A DNA stretch of 64,000 nt, taken from contig JBMHDL010000003.1 of assembly GCA_049889415.1 (NCBI GenBank), positions 310,001-374,000 of the forward strand, read 5' to 3'. Below the pieces are notes generated by a model. That model was not told the origin of the DNA. It saw only the letters and a list, made by a program, of their open reading frames with translations, and made no database searches. Every line of letters begins with the position of its first letter. Positions within the stretch are counted from its first letter, which is position 1. A program made the translations under genes and the position numbers. The DNA is from JAYQKL01 sp049889415 (lineage in GTDB: Bacteria; Pseudomonadota; Alphaproteobacteria; RS24). Positions 1-7,981 of the stretch are shown here, piece by piece.

Positions 1-1
1 G

Positions 2-805
2 GCCAAACTGAACACCTTCACCTCACGAGGTCTTGGTGATTATGCCGATGGCCGCGATTTCGCAGCTTTGGAGTCAACCTCGCGCCTGTCCCCGCATCTG
101 CGGTGGGGCGAGATCAGCCCAAGGCGAATCTGGCACCATTTGCACACCGCCGCCGCCGACAACATAATTCACCCGGCCGGATTACAGAAGTTCCTGTCTG
201 AGCTGGGCTGGCGAGAATTCTCCAGCCATTTGATGTTCATAAATCCGGATATGCACGAGAACAACCTGCAAAGTCAATTCGACTCTTTTCCGTGGCAAAG
301 CAACCCTGACATGCTCGAAAAATGGAAACACGGGGAAACCGGCTATCCGATGGTGGATGCCGGAATGCGGGAATTGCTGACCACCGGCTTCATGCATAAT
401 CGGCTGCGCATGATCACCGCCAGCTTTTTAATCAAGCATTTGCTGATTGACTGGCGCCAAGGCGAGGCCTGGTTCTGGGACCGGCTGGTTGATGCCGATA
501 TGGGCAACAACCCCGCAGGGTGGCAGTGGGTCGCAGGATGCGGGGCCGATGCCGCGCCCTTTTTCAGGATTTTCAACCCGATCATTCAGGGTGAAAAATT
601 CGACCCTGACGGACGTTACATCAAGCGGCACGTCCCGGAACTGGCCGGTATTTCAGGCAAACCCCTTTATGCCCCATGGACCATGAAACCGGCCATGATT
701 GAGCAGACAGGCATGTGCTTGGGAGAAGACTACCCCATGCCGATCGTCAAACATGAAGATGCACGTGAGAGGGCGCTGGCCGCCTTCAAATCATTGAGCA
801 AGTAG
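2..805 (+). CDS. phrB: Deoxyribodipyrimidine photolyase, 3' part (5' end outside window)
   Basis: Light-driven repair of cyclobutane pyrimidine dimers in DNA using reduced FAD. The frame is open from base 2, so 267 C-terminal residues are visible and the N-terminal antenna domain lies outside the window. They cover the FAD-binding helical domain: TSRLSPHLRWGEISPR, then GMRELLTTGFMHNRLRM, then the WQW and RIFNP elements that line the flavin pocket in class I photolyases. An internal TTG at 68 is not a credible start because homology continues upstream of it. The next gene begins 48 bp downstream on the same strand, so co-transcription is likely. In Rhodobacter a photolyase gene belongs to the sigma-E/ChrR singlet-oxygen regulon, which fits the neighbours. 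A cryptochrome is possible but less likely. Confidence 0.93.
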   Translation, partial: AKLNTFTSRGLGDYADGRDFAALESTSRLSPHLRWGEISPRRIWHHLHTAAADNIIHPAGLQKFLSELGWREFSSHLMFINPDMHENNLQSQFDSFPWQSNPDMLEKWKHGETGYPMVDAGMRELLTTGFMHNRLRMITASFLIKHLLIDWRQGEAWFWDRLVDADMGNNPAGWQWVAGCGADAAPFFRIFNPIIQGEKFDPDGRYIKRHVPELAGISGKPLYAPWTMKPAMIEQTGMCLGEDYPMPIVKHEDARERALAAFKSLSK

Positions 806-853
806 GTAAACAAAAAGTTGAATAATTAGTTGAGCGAGGGTGAGAGTTAGGGA

Positions 854-2170
854 ATGAAAATTGCGGTCGTCGGCGCCGGCATATCTGGAAATGCAGCCGC
901 CTATTTTCTGTCACAAGAGCATGATGTCACCCTGTTTGAAAAACGGGGTCGTCTGGGTGGACATAGTGCCACCAAAACCATCACCCATGGCGGCAGGGAT
1001 ATTGCCGTCGACACGGGGTTCATTGTCTATAATGAGCTAAATTACCCCAATCTCGTGAAACTGTTTGAGCATCTTGGCGTGGAAACCGAGCCGAGCAATA
1101 TGAGCTTTGCATTCAGCGCCAGTGAAAATGGCCACAAAGGGTCTTTTGAATGGGCCGGTAGCAGCCTCAATACAGTATTCGCCCAGCGGTCCAATATACT
1201 CAGACCCGGTTTCTGGAGCCTGCTGCGCCAGATTTTGCGCTTCAACAAATTGGCGCGTCAAACCTCCACAGACCAAAAGCGTCACACTCTCGGCCTTGGT
1301 GACTGGCTTGCCGAGAACGGCTTTACGGACCAGTTCACCAACGCCTATCTGCTGCCCATGGCCGCTGCCATCTGGTCAACACCGGCCGAGGACATTCTGG
1401 ATTTTCCGGCAATCAGCTTTATCCAGTTTTTTAAAAACCACAGACTGATCGACAAGGAGCGTCCTCAATGGCGGACCGTCAAAGGCGGTAGCCAACGCTA
1501 TGTTGCTAAACTTACGACTGGACTGGCGGACATCCGCCTGAATGCCAATATACGAACCATTGAGCGGTCTGAAGGCGCGGTGACGGTCACACTGGCCGAC
1601 GGGACACAGGAAAAATTTGACCAATTGGTCATGGCAACCCACAGCGACCAGGCACTGTCGGTGCTCAAAGATGCAGATGATGAGGAGGCCGCTATTCTGG
1701 GAGCGGTCAAATACAAACCCAACCAGGTCTATCTGCACTGTGATCCTGCCCTGATGCCAAAACGCTCCCTCACCTGGTCGGCCTGGAATTATCTAAGCGA
1801 CACCGCCAGCGCACAATCAGGCGATGTCTGTGTCAGCTATTGGATGAACACCTTGCAGAACATTGACAGGGACAGACCAGTTTTTGTTACCCTGAACCCG
1901 CCGCAGCCGCCGCAACAGGCGCTGACATTCGGGCATTACGAATATGACCACCCGCAATATGACCGGGCCGCCCTTGAGGCGCAGGACAAGCTGGCGTCCA
2001 TTCAAGGCAAGCGCAATACCTGGTTTTGCGGTGCCTGGACGGGATACGGTTTTCATGAAGACGGTTTGCGTTCAGCCGTGGTCATCTGCAAAGCACTCGG
2101 CATCGCACTCCCTTGGGAAACAGAGAGCACCATATCCAAGGCAGACAAGTTTGCTGAAGCGGCGGAATGA
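854..2170 (+). CDS. FAD-dependent amine-oxidase-like oxidoreductase (COG2907 type)
   Basis: Predicted flavoprotein of 438 residues. The N-terminus has a Rossmann dinucleotide site, VVGAGISG at about residues 4-11, followed by the acidic strand end EKRGRLGGHS. The C-terminal second flavin contact is GAWTGYGFHEDGLRSA near residue 400. The family is related to amine oxidases and carotenoid desaturases; its substrate is not settled. It usually sits next to DUF1365 and cyclopropane-fatty-acyl-synthase genes, as here, which suggests a redox step on a membrane fatty acyl chain (inference). The stop overlaps the next start by 4 bp (ATGA), indicating translational coupling. Confidence 0.9.
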   Translation: MKIAVVGAGISGNAAAYFLSQEHDVTLFEKRGRLGGHSATKTITHGGRDIAVDTGFIVYNELNYPNLVKLFEHLGVETEPSNMSFAFSASENGHKGSFEWAGSSLNTVFAQRSNILRPGFWSLLRQILRFNKLARQTSTDQKRHTLGLGDWLAENGFTDQFTNAYLLPMAAAIWSTPAEDILDFPAISFIQFFKNHRLIDKERPQWRTVKGGSQRYVAKLTTGLADIRLNANIRTIERSEGAVTVTLADGTQEKFDQLVMATHSDQALSVLKDADDEEAAILGAVKYKPNQVYLHCDPALMPKRSLTWSAWNYLSDTASAQSGDVCVSYWMNTLQNIDRDRPVFVTLNPPQPPQQALTFGHYEYDHPQYDRAALEAQDKLASIQGKRNTWFCGAWTGYGFHEDGLRSAVVICKALGIALPWETESTISKADKFAEAAE

Positions 2171-2943
2171 CGGATAAGGCGGCACCTTTCGACCCGAACG
2201 GGATTTATCACGGCCAGGTCCGGCACGCCCGCTATCAGCCCAAACGGCACAGATTCAGCTACAGTGTCTTTTCCTTTCTGCTGGACATTGACCGCCTCGA
2301 GGAAACTGGCCGCAACCTCAAACTGTTTTCCTTCAACCGCTTCAATCTGTTCAGTTTCTGGCAAAAAGATCACGGCCCAAAGGACGGGAATGCCCTGCGT
2401 CCGTTTTTGACGGAGCTTCTAGCCGCGGCGGGACTCCCTGAGCCCGCCAGGATCCTCATCCTTTGTTATCCCCGCATTCTGGGATTGGCCTTTAATCCAA
2501 TTACGCTTTATTACTGCCATGACCGGAGCGGGCAGGTTTGCGCAATGATCTATGAAGTGCGCAACACCTTTGGCGGCGATCATATTTATGTTGTCCCCCT
2601 GCGCGGGACTGATACAGTCAGCAGCCATTCGCGCTCAAAAAAACTTCACGTTTCACCCTTTATGAGCATGCAGGCAAGCTATTCCTTTACAGCCACGCCT
2701 CCAGATGACAGTATAAAATTTGTAATACGTGAAACCTGTGAAGAAAAGCCCATGCTTGTCGCAAGCTTTGTCGGAAAAAGAAAAAAACTCACAGACACCG
2801 AATTAGTTAAAAGTTTCGTCAAACACCCATTGATGACACTTAAGATAATTGCCGGTATTCACTTCGAAGCAGTCAAATTACTGCTCAAAGGCGTGCCGTA
2901 CATCAAAGGGGACAACAAACCTAAAAAGCGGATCAGTTATTGA
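2167..2943 (+). CDS. DUF1365 family protein
   Basis: A 258-residue protein of the DUF1365 family, with no established biochemical function. Recognisable family features are an early YHGQVRHARY segment, the SYSVFSFLLDID stretch and the central RILGLAFNPITLYYC block. There is no signal peptide and no clear membrane segment, so it is probably cytoplasmic or peripheral. The start overlaps the stop of the FAD oxidoreductase and the next gene follows after 15 bp, so it is in the middle of an operon. DUF1365 proteins co-occur with COG2907 flavoproteins and cyclopropane-fatty-acyl-synthase homologues, so a role in membrane-lipid modification is a fair inference. Confidence 0.9.
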   Translation: MTDKAAPFDPNGIYHGQVRHARYQPKRHRFSYSVFSFLLDIDRLEETGRNLKLFSFNRFNLFSFWQKDHGPKDGNALRPFLTELLAAAGLPEPARILILCYPRILGLAFNPITLYYCHDRSGQVCAMIYEVRNTFGGDHIYVVPLRGTDTVSSHSRSKKLHVSPFMSMQASYSFTATPPDDSIKFVIRETCEEKPMLVASFVGKRKKLTDTELVKSFVKHPLMTLKIIAGIHFEAVKLLLKGVPYIKGDNKPKKRISY

Positions 2944-2958
2944 ACATAGGAGACAGTG

Positions 2959-4197
2959 ATGCAGAACACACAAGGTGCAACAGAAGACCGTCTGAACATC
3001 CAAACAACCACGCCAAAGCTGGAGAAATTCATCTCCGGACTGTTTGAAAACCTTCAATATGGAAAATTGCGCATCCAATGGAGCAATGGCACGGTAAGGG
3101 AATATGTGGGAAAAAACGCATCCCGGCATGCCGGACTTGAGTCCAGCCTGGTCATACATGATAGCCGTTTTTATAAAAGAGTCCTGTCCGGCGGCACGCT
3201 CGGCTTTGCCGAAAGTTATCTTGACGGCCAATGGAGCAGCTCCAATCTGGCAAAACTTCTGGAGATTTTATCCCTCAACCTGCATCAGTTTGAGGCCAAA
3301 ATCGACAAGAACATCCTGTTTAAATCCATCCAGAGACTCATCCATGTCCTGCGTCCGAATACCCGGCGTGGCGCACAGAAAAACATCCATGCGCATTATG
3401 ATCTCGGCAATGACTTTTACAGCCAATGGCTGGATCCGAGCATGACCTATTCATCGGCACGTTTCAGCAACTCAGATATGAGTCTGGAGGAGGCCCAATG
3501 GGAGAAATATCGAGCGCTCGCAGACATGATTGACCTGCGGTCAAACCACCATGTGCTTGAGATCGGGTGTGGCTGGGGTGGATTTGCTGAATTCGCCGCC
3601 CGGGAAATCGGCTGCAAAGTCACCGGACTCACCATCAGCCGGGAACAATTGGCTTACGCTCAAAACCGGATCGCCGAGAAAGGGCTCGCTGACAGGGTTG
3701 ATTTGAAATTCATGGATTACCGGGACATGACGGAGCAATTCGACCGGATTGTTTCCATCGAGATGTTTGAGGCCGTCGGGGAAAAATACTGGCCGACCTA
3801 TTTCAATCAAATTCACGACTGCCTAAAACCTGGTGGACAAGCCGGCCTTCAGATTATCACCATCGACAACAAACGCTTTGCGGCTTACCGCAAACGCACC
3901 GATTTCATCCAAAAATATATTTTCCCAGGCGGCATGTTGCCATCCCCCGAGAAACTCGGCAGAGCCTTCACCCACGCAAATCTTCACCAGTTCGACAGAC
4001 ATGATTTCGGGATCGATTACGCCGACACACTTGCCCAGTGGTGCGCTACATTTCTAGAAAAATGGGATGACATCAGCCAGCTTGGCTTTGACAAAAAATT
4101 CCGCCGAATGTGGCAGTTTTATATGGCTTATTGTGAGGCGGGGTTCCGCTCAGGCCACATCGATGTCTCACAATTTGCCCTGAAAAAACAAACCTGA
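2959..4197 (+). CDS. Cyclopropane-fatty-acyl-phospholipid synthase family SAM methyltransferase
   Basis: A 412-residue SAM-dependent methyltransferase acting on unsaturated acyl chains of phospholipids. It contains HAHYDLGNDFY ahead of the catalytic domain, the SAM-binding motif VLEIGCGWGGFAEFAA near residue 197 and EMFEAVGEKYW near residue 270, which is the family's catalytic-pocket region. ATG 2959 is chosen over GTG 2956 because AGGAGAC is well spaced from it. The product could be a cyclopropane acyl chain, or a methylated chain as in the furan fatty-acid pathway of Rhodobacter; sequence reading alone does not separate these. Its operon partners (flavoprotein, DUF1365) favour the second option as inference. 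Confidence 0.92.
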   Translation: MQNTQGATEDRLNIQTTTPKLEKFISGLFENLQYGKLRIQWSNGTVREYVGKNASRHAGLESSLVIHDSRFYKRVLSGGTLGFAESYLDGQWSSSNLAKLLEILSLNLHQFEAKIDKNILFKSIQRLIHVLRPNTRRGAQKNIHAHYDLGNDFYSQWLDPSMTYSSARFSNSDMSLEEAQWEKYRALADMIDLRSNHHVLEIGCGWGGFAEFAAREIGCKVTGLTISREQLAYAQNRIAEKGLADRVDLKFMDYRDMTEQFDRIVSIEMFEAVGEKYWPTYFNQIHDCLKPGGQAGLQIITIDNKRFAAYRKRTDFIQKYIFPGGMLPSPEKLGRAFTHANLHQFDRHDFGIDYADTLAQWCATFLEKWDDISQLGFDKKFRRMWQFYMAYCEAGFRSGHIDVSQFALKKQT

Positions 4198-4275
4198 AAA
4201 ACTTAGAAACAGCCAAATCTGTTACTCACATCTGCTCGTATAAGTAGCAAATGAAATTCAGGTCAGGAGCCTGTC

Positions 4276-4743
4276 TTGTCAAGTACGACAAAAACAGAAA
4301 CGCAGTTTCGCTTGGAAGACTTTTTTAAGGGCACATTTTATTCCACCGGGCGCATCTACAACCGCAAGAGAGACCTCATGCGGGAGTTTATCGTGCGGGG
4401 ACATGCAACCTACCGCAAAGATACGCTGATACTGGAAGAGGATTTCGAATACAGTGACGGCGACACGGACCACCGAATTTGGCAGATATTGTGTCTTGCC
4501 AGCGGTCGCTATGAAGGCCACACACACGGGCTGGTCGGGAAAGCTCCGGTGACCGCTCCCGTAGGTACAAAACTCAACTGGACCTACCGCTTGAAGCTTC
4601 CTGTCAGGAACCTAAACCTGACTTTCCGGTTTCTGGACAATATGGAACTGAGCAATAACAGGGTCATCAACACAGCTCAGATAAAATGGATGGGCCTGAC
4701 CGTACTCCATCTGGAACAGGAGTTCTTTCAGGGAACGCCTTAG
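4276..4743 (+). CDS. DUF3833 family protein
   Basis: A 155-residue DUF3833 protein of unknown function. Start TTG 4276 follows an AGGAG at 4264-4268 with proper spacing and no better start is visible. Characterless beta-rich sequence, with family-like blocks such as FFKGTFYSTGRIYNRKRD and GLVGKAPVTAPVGT. Many family members are exported lipoproteins; this one shows neither a signal peptide nor a lipobox, so it may act in the cytoplasm. It ends the rightward run of the island. Its stop codon interlocks with that of the convergent dehydrogenase (shared bases 4740-4743). Confidence 0.82.
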   Translation: MSSTTKTETQFRLEDFFKGTFYSTGRIYNRKRDLMREFIVRGHATYRKDTLILEEDFEYSDGDTDHRIWQILCLASGRYEGHTHGLVGKAPVTAPVGTKLNWTYRLKLPVRNLNLTFRFLDNMELSNNRVINTAQIKWMGLTVLHLEQEFFQGTP

Positions 4744-5471
4744 CGCGTGAGCAGCTTTAAATAAGCCCCTCGCGGCAGGAATGTCAGCAACCGCAACCAG
4801 AATGTGAAACGCCGCGGGAAAGCGATATGGGCTTTTTTTCTGGACAAACCCTTGACGATCCGTTGCGCCGCCTCGTCCACATCCATCAAAAACGGCATTT
4901 TGAATTTATTCGGTGCCGTGGCCGGCGTATCAACAAAACCCGGGGCGATGACTGAGACGTCAATGTGGCTGCGCTTCAAATCAAGGGCAAGTGACTCACC
5001 CATATTGGTCAGGGCTGCTTTGGTTGCACCATAGGCCGCTGAGGTCTGAAGACCGCTATAGCCAGCCACAGAGGAAACGAGAGCGATATGCCCCGCCCCG
5101 TTTTCAACCATATGCGGAATGACCGGAGCAAGCAGATTCACAGTGCCGGTAACATTGACGTCAAAACTGCGGTCAAACAAGTCCGCATCAAAATCAGGCA
5201 GGCGGGTCGGCAAATAAATACCGGCATTTGCGACAGCCAAATCAACCTTGCCGAAAGCCACGACAATGTCGTCAAAACAGGCCTGCATGGCGTCCCGGTC
5301 GGTCACATCACAGGCAAATGCGCGGATATTTCCCGAACCGATTTCAAGTTCGGCCAGCATTTCTTTTCGCCGAGCCGTCACGGCAACCCGCCAGCCCAAT
5401 CCGGCATAGGCTCTGGCCAAAGCCGCACCAATGCCGGAACTGGCACCGGTAATCCAGACTGTTTTTGACAC
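4740..5471 (-). CDS. Short-chain dehydrogenase/reductase
   Basis: A 243-residue NAD(P)-dependent classical SDR. TGASSGIG lies at about residue 7, the N-A-G structural motif (VANAG) in the middle, and the catalytic Ser and Tyr-x3-Lys in SSVAGYSG and AAYGATKAAL. The start is set at GTG 5471, one base after the TGA of the upstream gene; the longer open frame overlaps that gene and lacks family similarity. A C-terminal basic/hydrophobic tail suggests membrane association. The substrate is unknown. SDRs of this kind occur with ChrR-linked lipid-modification genes, so an oxidised lipid or aldehyde is a plausible substrate (inference). Confidence 0.88.
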   Translation of the reverse strand: MSKTVWITGASSGIGAALARAYAGLGWRVAVTARRKEMLAELEIGSGNIRAFACDVTDRDAMQACFDDIVVAFGKVDLAVANAGIYLPTRLPDFDADLFDRSFDVNVTGTVNLLAPVIPHMVENGAGHIALVSSVAGYSGLQTSAAYGATKAALTNMGESLALDLKRSHIDVSVIAPGFVDTPATAPNKFKMPFLMDVDEAAQRIVKGLSRKKAHIAFPRRFTFWLRLLTFLPRGAYLKLLTR

Positions 5472-5472
5472 C

Positions 5473-6204
5473 TCAGTCAAAATGGCGCCATTTCTCACGA
5501 GGCGGCAAAGCATCCGCACTGACAGGCGTGTAAGTGACATCACGCGCTTTGCCGAAGGTGAAACCGACCCAATGCCCGGCATCGGAATAAACAACATCTG
5601 CCGGGATATCCTTGGTGAGGGTAAAACTGTGCCTGTCGGCTTCATCGCCCTGGCTGGAACCAAGATATTCCGGTGCAAGATCCAAAAGTTTACCGGTTGC
5701 CGTGTCGATCACCTGATCCTGCAGGGTAAAATCCGCATACCAATAGGAAGAGGGCTTCAAACTGCCGACGACCACGTCTTCGCTTTCTCCATTATTGACG
5801 ACCAACATGTCCTCAACCCGCCTGATCGAGAGTTGTGTGTTTTTTCCATCGAGGCGGGTGCGGCTGTTCAGGCTCAAAAGGTTTCCGTCTTTCCAGACTT
5901 CCGTGTTTTCATGCAGGAAATCATAAAACGTTATGAACCCGACAACCACCTTGATATCGATATGGATATTCACTTCCAGACTGCCATCCGCCCGTTCCGC
6001 AAACATCATATGCTGATATCCGATATCCTTGCCTTTGCGGTCAATTTTGAACGCCAAAACATTACCGGGCGGCAAAGCGACCTGCTTGCCAACAAACGGA
6101 TGAGATTGAGCGGAAATGATTTTTTCAAGGGCTGATGAGACATTCGGTGCCAACAGGCATGAAATGAACAGAAATACCCTAAGAGATGAAATCCTTGACG
6201 ACAC
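5473..6204 (-). CDS. Exported DUF6134-like protein
   Basis: A 243-residue protein with an N-terminal signal peptide (hydrophobic LRVFLFISCLLA, then an Ala/Ser-rich cleavage region). The mature part is beta-rich and resembles DUF6134 proteins, which have no known activity. No ATG is available before the signal sequence, so GTG 6204 is the likely start. This places the first 26 bp inside the end of the ChrR-like gene and suggests translational coupling. The middle gene of the leftward operon. The family assignment rests on remembered sequence character and context, hence moderate confidence; being a secreted protein is better supported. Confidence 0.72.
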   Translation of the reverse strand: MSSRISSLRVFLFISCLLAPNVSSALEKIISAQSHPFVGKQVALPPGNVLAFKIDRKGKDIGYQHMMFAERADGSLEVNIHIDIKVVVGFITFYDFLHENTEVWKDGNLLSLNSRTRLDGKNTQLSIRRVEDMLVVNNGESEDVVVGSLKPSSYWYADFTLQDQVIDTATGKLLDLAPEYLGSSQGDEADRHSFTLTKDIPADVVYSDAGHWVGFTFGKARDVTYTPVSADALPPREKWRHFD

Positions 6205-6814
6205 GGCCTAACCTGTCCTTGAACTTGAGAGATCCATGCGTGACGGCAAGGCAAAGGCACTCTTCTTCCCCGACAGCCCGGGGGCGATGCTCAACCCCCT
6301 CATCGGCAATAGCAAGATCACCGCGCTGATAAATTTCATCACCATCCTTGAAGGCGCCACGAAGGACCAACGTTGCTTCAATACCGTTGTGAGAGTGACG
6401 CGGAGCGGATTTGCCGGGCTTGATTTTCAGCAGGCGCACTTCAGTATTGTCGCACAGATTGTTAAGAAAAAGTGATTTGACGCCGGGATATGTAAAGCGC
6501 CATTTTTTATTTTCGATTTTATCGTCCAGAACTGAGCGAAGAGGCAATGGCAGGTCATGATTATATTTGTGACCATTTTGGGGCAGTTCAGACTCGGCAG
6601 GCTTATCAAGCAATTCGAGCAGCGTGTCGAGTGAGTCATTTGACAGTTCAGCAGGAGGCTCATTATCCAGCAGAGCTGCATTAATGCTTTCATATTCATC
6701 CAGTTTTTCCCGCGCCTCAGGCTCGAGGTGGACATAGCTGGACATGATAAGGCAAAGACCGGGGTCAAGATCACCGGCAGAATAACGCATCAAAAGATCA
6801 TCAATCATAGACAT
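6179..6814 (-). CDS. chrR-like: ChrR-like cupin anti-sigma factor lacking the usual zinc ligands
   Basis: A 211-residue homologue of ChrR, the anti-sigma protein that releases ECF sigma-E in response to singlet oxygen. ATG 6814 is chosen: it has GGAAA upstream and gives the family length; the longer frame adds 48 unrelated residues. The N-terminal helical anti-sigma domain is recognisable (DDLLMRYSAGDLDPG). However, where ChrR has His-x3-Cys-x2-Cys, this protein reads YVHLEPEAR, so both cysteines are replaced. The C-terminal cupin keeps its metal site: RHSHNGIE (His, His, Glu) and EHRP (His). No sigma-factor gene adjoins it; a partner may lie left of the window. It probably regulates this island, but that is inference. 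Confidence 0.8.
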   Translation of the reverse strand: MSMIDDLLMRYSAGDLDPGLCLIMSSYVHLEPEAREKLDEYESINAALLDNEPPAELSNDSLDTLLELLDKPAESELPQNGHKYNHDLPLPLRSVLDDKIENKKWRFTYPGVKSLFLNNLCDNTEVRLLKIKPGKSAPRHSHNGIEATLVLRGAFKDGDEIYQRGDLAIADEGVEHRPRAVGEEECLCLAVTHGSLKFKDRLGRVVKDFIS

Positions 6815-6883
6815 TATGGGTTTCCAAAAGTCTCGGGCCGAATGCACGGCAATTTTCAAATCATCAATATTACGAGATATAAT

Positions 6884-6963
6884 CCTATTTGGATTAATGG
6901 CAAACAAATACATGATAAACTTGCGTAATTGCAAGCCTCGGATTATGAATAAATTCAAATAGG
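6884..6963. promoter_or_regulatory. Divergent promoter region with dyad symmetries
   Basis: The AT-rich space between the ChrR-like gene and cysK carries two symmetric elements. The first is CTTGC-N6-GCAAG at 6920-6935. The second is an imperfect inverted repeat, CCTATTTGGATT at 6884-6895 against AATTCAAATAGG at 6952-6963 (11 of 12 positions). The second arm overlaps the cysK ribosome-binding region. These could be operators for either gene; I see no match to the Rhodobacter sigma-E consensus TGATCC. Confidence 0.35.
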
Positions 6964-6974
6964 GGCGTTTGATT

Positions 6975-7973
6975 ATGCAATTTCATAATGGACTGGTTGA
7001 AGCCATTGGCAATACACCATTAATTCTTTTGAAGGCGGCATCGGAAAAAACCGGATGCACGATTTTGGGCAAGGCCGAGTTCATGAATCCGGGACAGTCT
7101 GTCAAAGACCGTGCGGCACTTTATATCATTAAAGACGCTGAAAAAAGGGGGGTGCTGCGCCCTGGCGGCACCATAGTTGAGGGGACTGCCGGTAACACAG
7201 GTATCGGCATTGCGCTTGTGGCAAATGCATTGGGATACAAATCGGTTATTGTCATCCCCGAAACGCAAAGTCAGGAAAAAAAGGACATGCTGCGTCTAGC
7301 CGGAGCCGATTTGATTGAAGTTCCCGCCGTGCCCTATAAAGACCCCAACAATTATGTGAAATATTCCGGCCGTTTGGCCGAACAGCTGGCCGCAGAAAAT
7401 CCGGCCGGGGCGATTTGGGCCAACCAGTTTGACAACATCGCCAACCGGCAGGCTCATATTGAGACGACAGGTCCTGAAATTTTCGAACAAACAGCCGGAA
7501 AAGTTAACGGCTTTACCTGTGCCATCGGCACGGGTGGAACATTGTCCGGGGTCGGCATTGCACTTAAAGAACGCAACCCGGGCATCAAAATCGCTGCCGC
7601 TGATCCGATGGGCGCCTGTATGTATCATTGGTTCAAGCACGGCGAATTGAAGGCTGAAGGAACGTCAATAACTGAAGGCATCGGACAGGGGCGTGTTACC
7701 GAAAACCTTGTCGATGCGCCCATTGATGACGCCTACCAGATTGCGGATGAAGAAGCCTTGCCCATCGTGTTTGACCTACTCAAAAATGAGGGCTTGTGTC
7801 TGGGCGGATCCAGCGGCATCAACATTGCTGGAGCCATGCGCATGGCGGAGGAGATGGGGCCGGGTCACACCATTGTCACCATTCTGTGTGATTACGGAAC
7901 CCGCTATCAAAGCAAGCTGTTCAACCCGTCTTTCCTCAGAGAAAAAAACCTCCCCTGCCCTGACTGGCTTTGA
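6975..7973 (+). CDS. cysK: Cysteine synthase A (O-acetylserine sulfhydrylase)
   Basis: Pyridoxal-phosphate enzyme making L-cysteine from O-acetylserine and sulfide in the cytoplasm. It has 332 residues, normal for the family or slightly long. The PLP lysine is in NPGQSVKDRAA, the substrate-binding loop is GTAGNTGIG near residue 70, and the phosphate-binding glycine-rich loop is IGTGGTLSG. ATG 6975 is preceded by AGGGG at good spacing; the TTG at 6969 is rejected. A cystathionine beta-synthase-type activity is less likely because there is no CBS domain. The acetyltransferase gene follows at once. The ChrR-like gene is divergent, so both may share control sequences. Confidence 0.95.
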   Translation: MQFHNGLVEAIGNTPLILLKAASEKTGCTILGKAEFMNPGQSVKDRAALYIIKDAEKRGVLRPGGTIVEGTAGNTGIGIALVANALGYKSVIVIPETQSQEKKDMLRLAGADLIEVPAVPYKDPNNYVKYSGRLAEQLAAENPAGAIWANQFDNIANRQAHIETTGPEIFEQTAGKVNGFTCAIGTGGTLSGVGIALKERNPGIKIAAADPMGACMYHWFKHGELKAEGTSITEGIGQGRVTENLVDAPIDDAYQIADEEALPIVFDLLKNEGLCLGGSSGINIAGAMRMAEEMGPGHTIVTILCDYGTRYQSKLFNPSFLREKNLPCPDWL

Positions 7974-7981
7974 GTGGGACG

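Noticed and set aside
4225..4260. ECF-like -10 (CGTATAAG) ahead of DUF3833
   Set aside because: No matching -35 box (TGATCC or GGAAC type) at the right spacing.
5431..6135. Open frame of 234 codons opposite the DUF6134-like gene
   Set aside because: No signal, motif or ribosome site; the opposite frame has a signal peptide and operon packing.
6815..6958. 48-residue N-terminal extension of the ChrR-like protein
   Set aside because: Sequence is AT-rich control DNA with dyads; ATG 6814 has a ribosome site and gives the usual family length.
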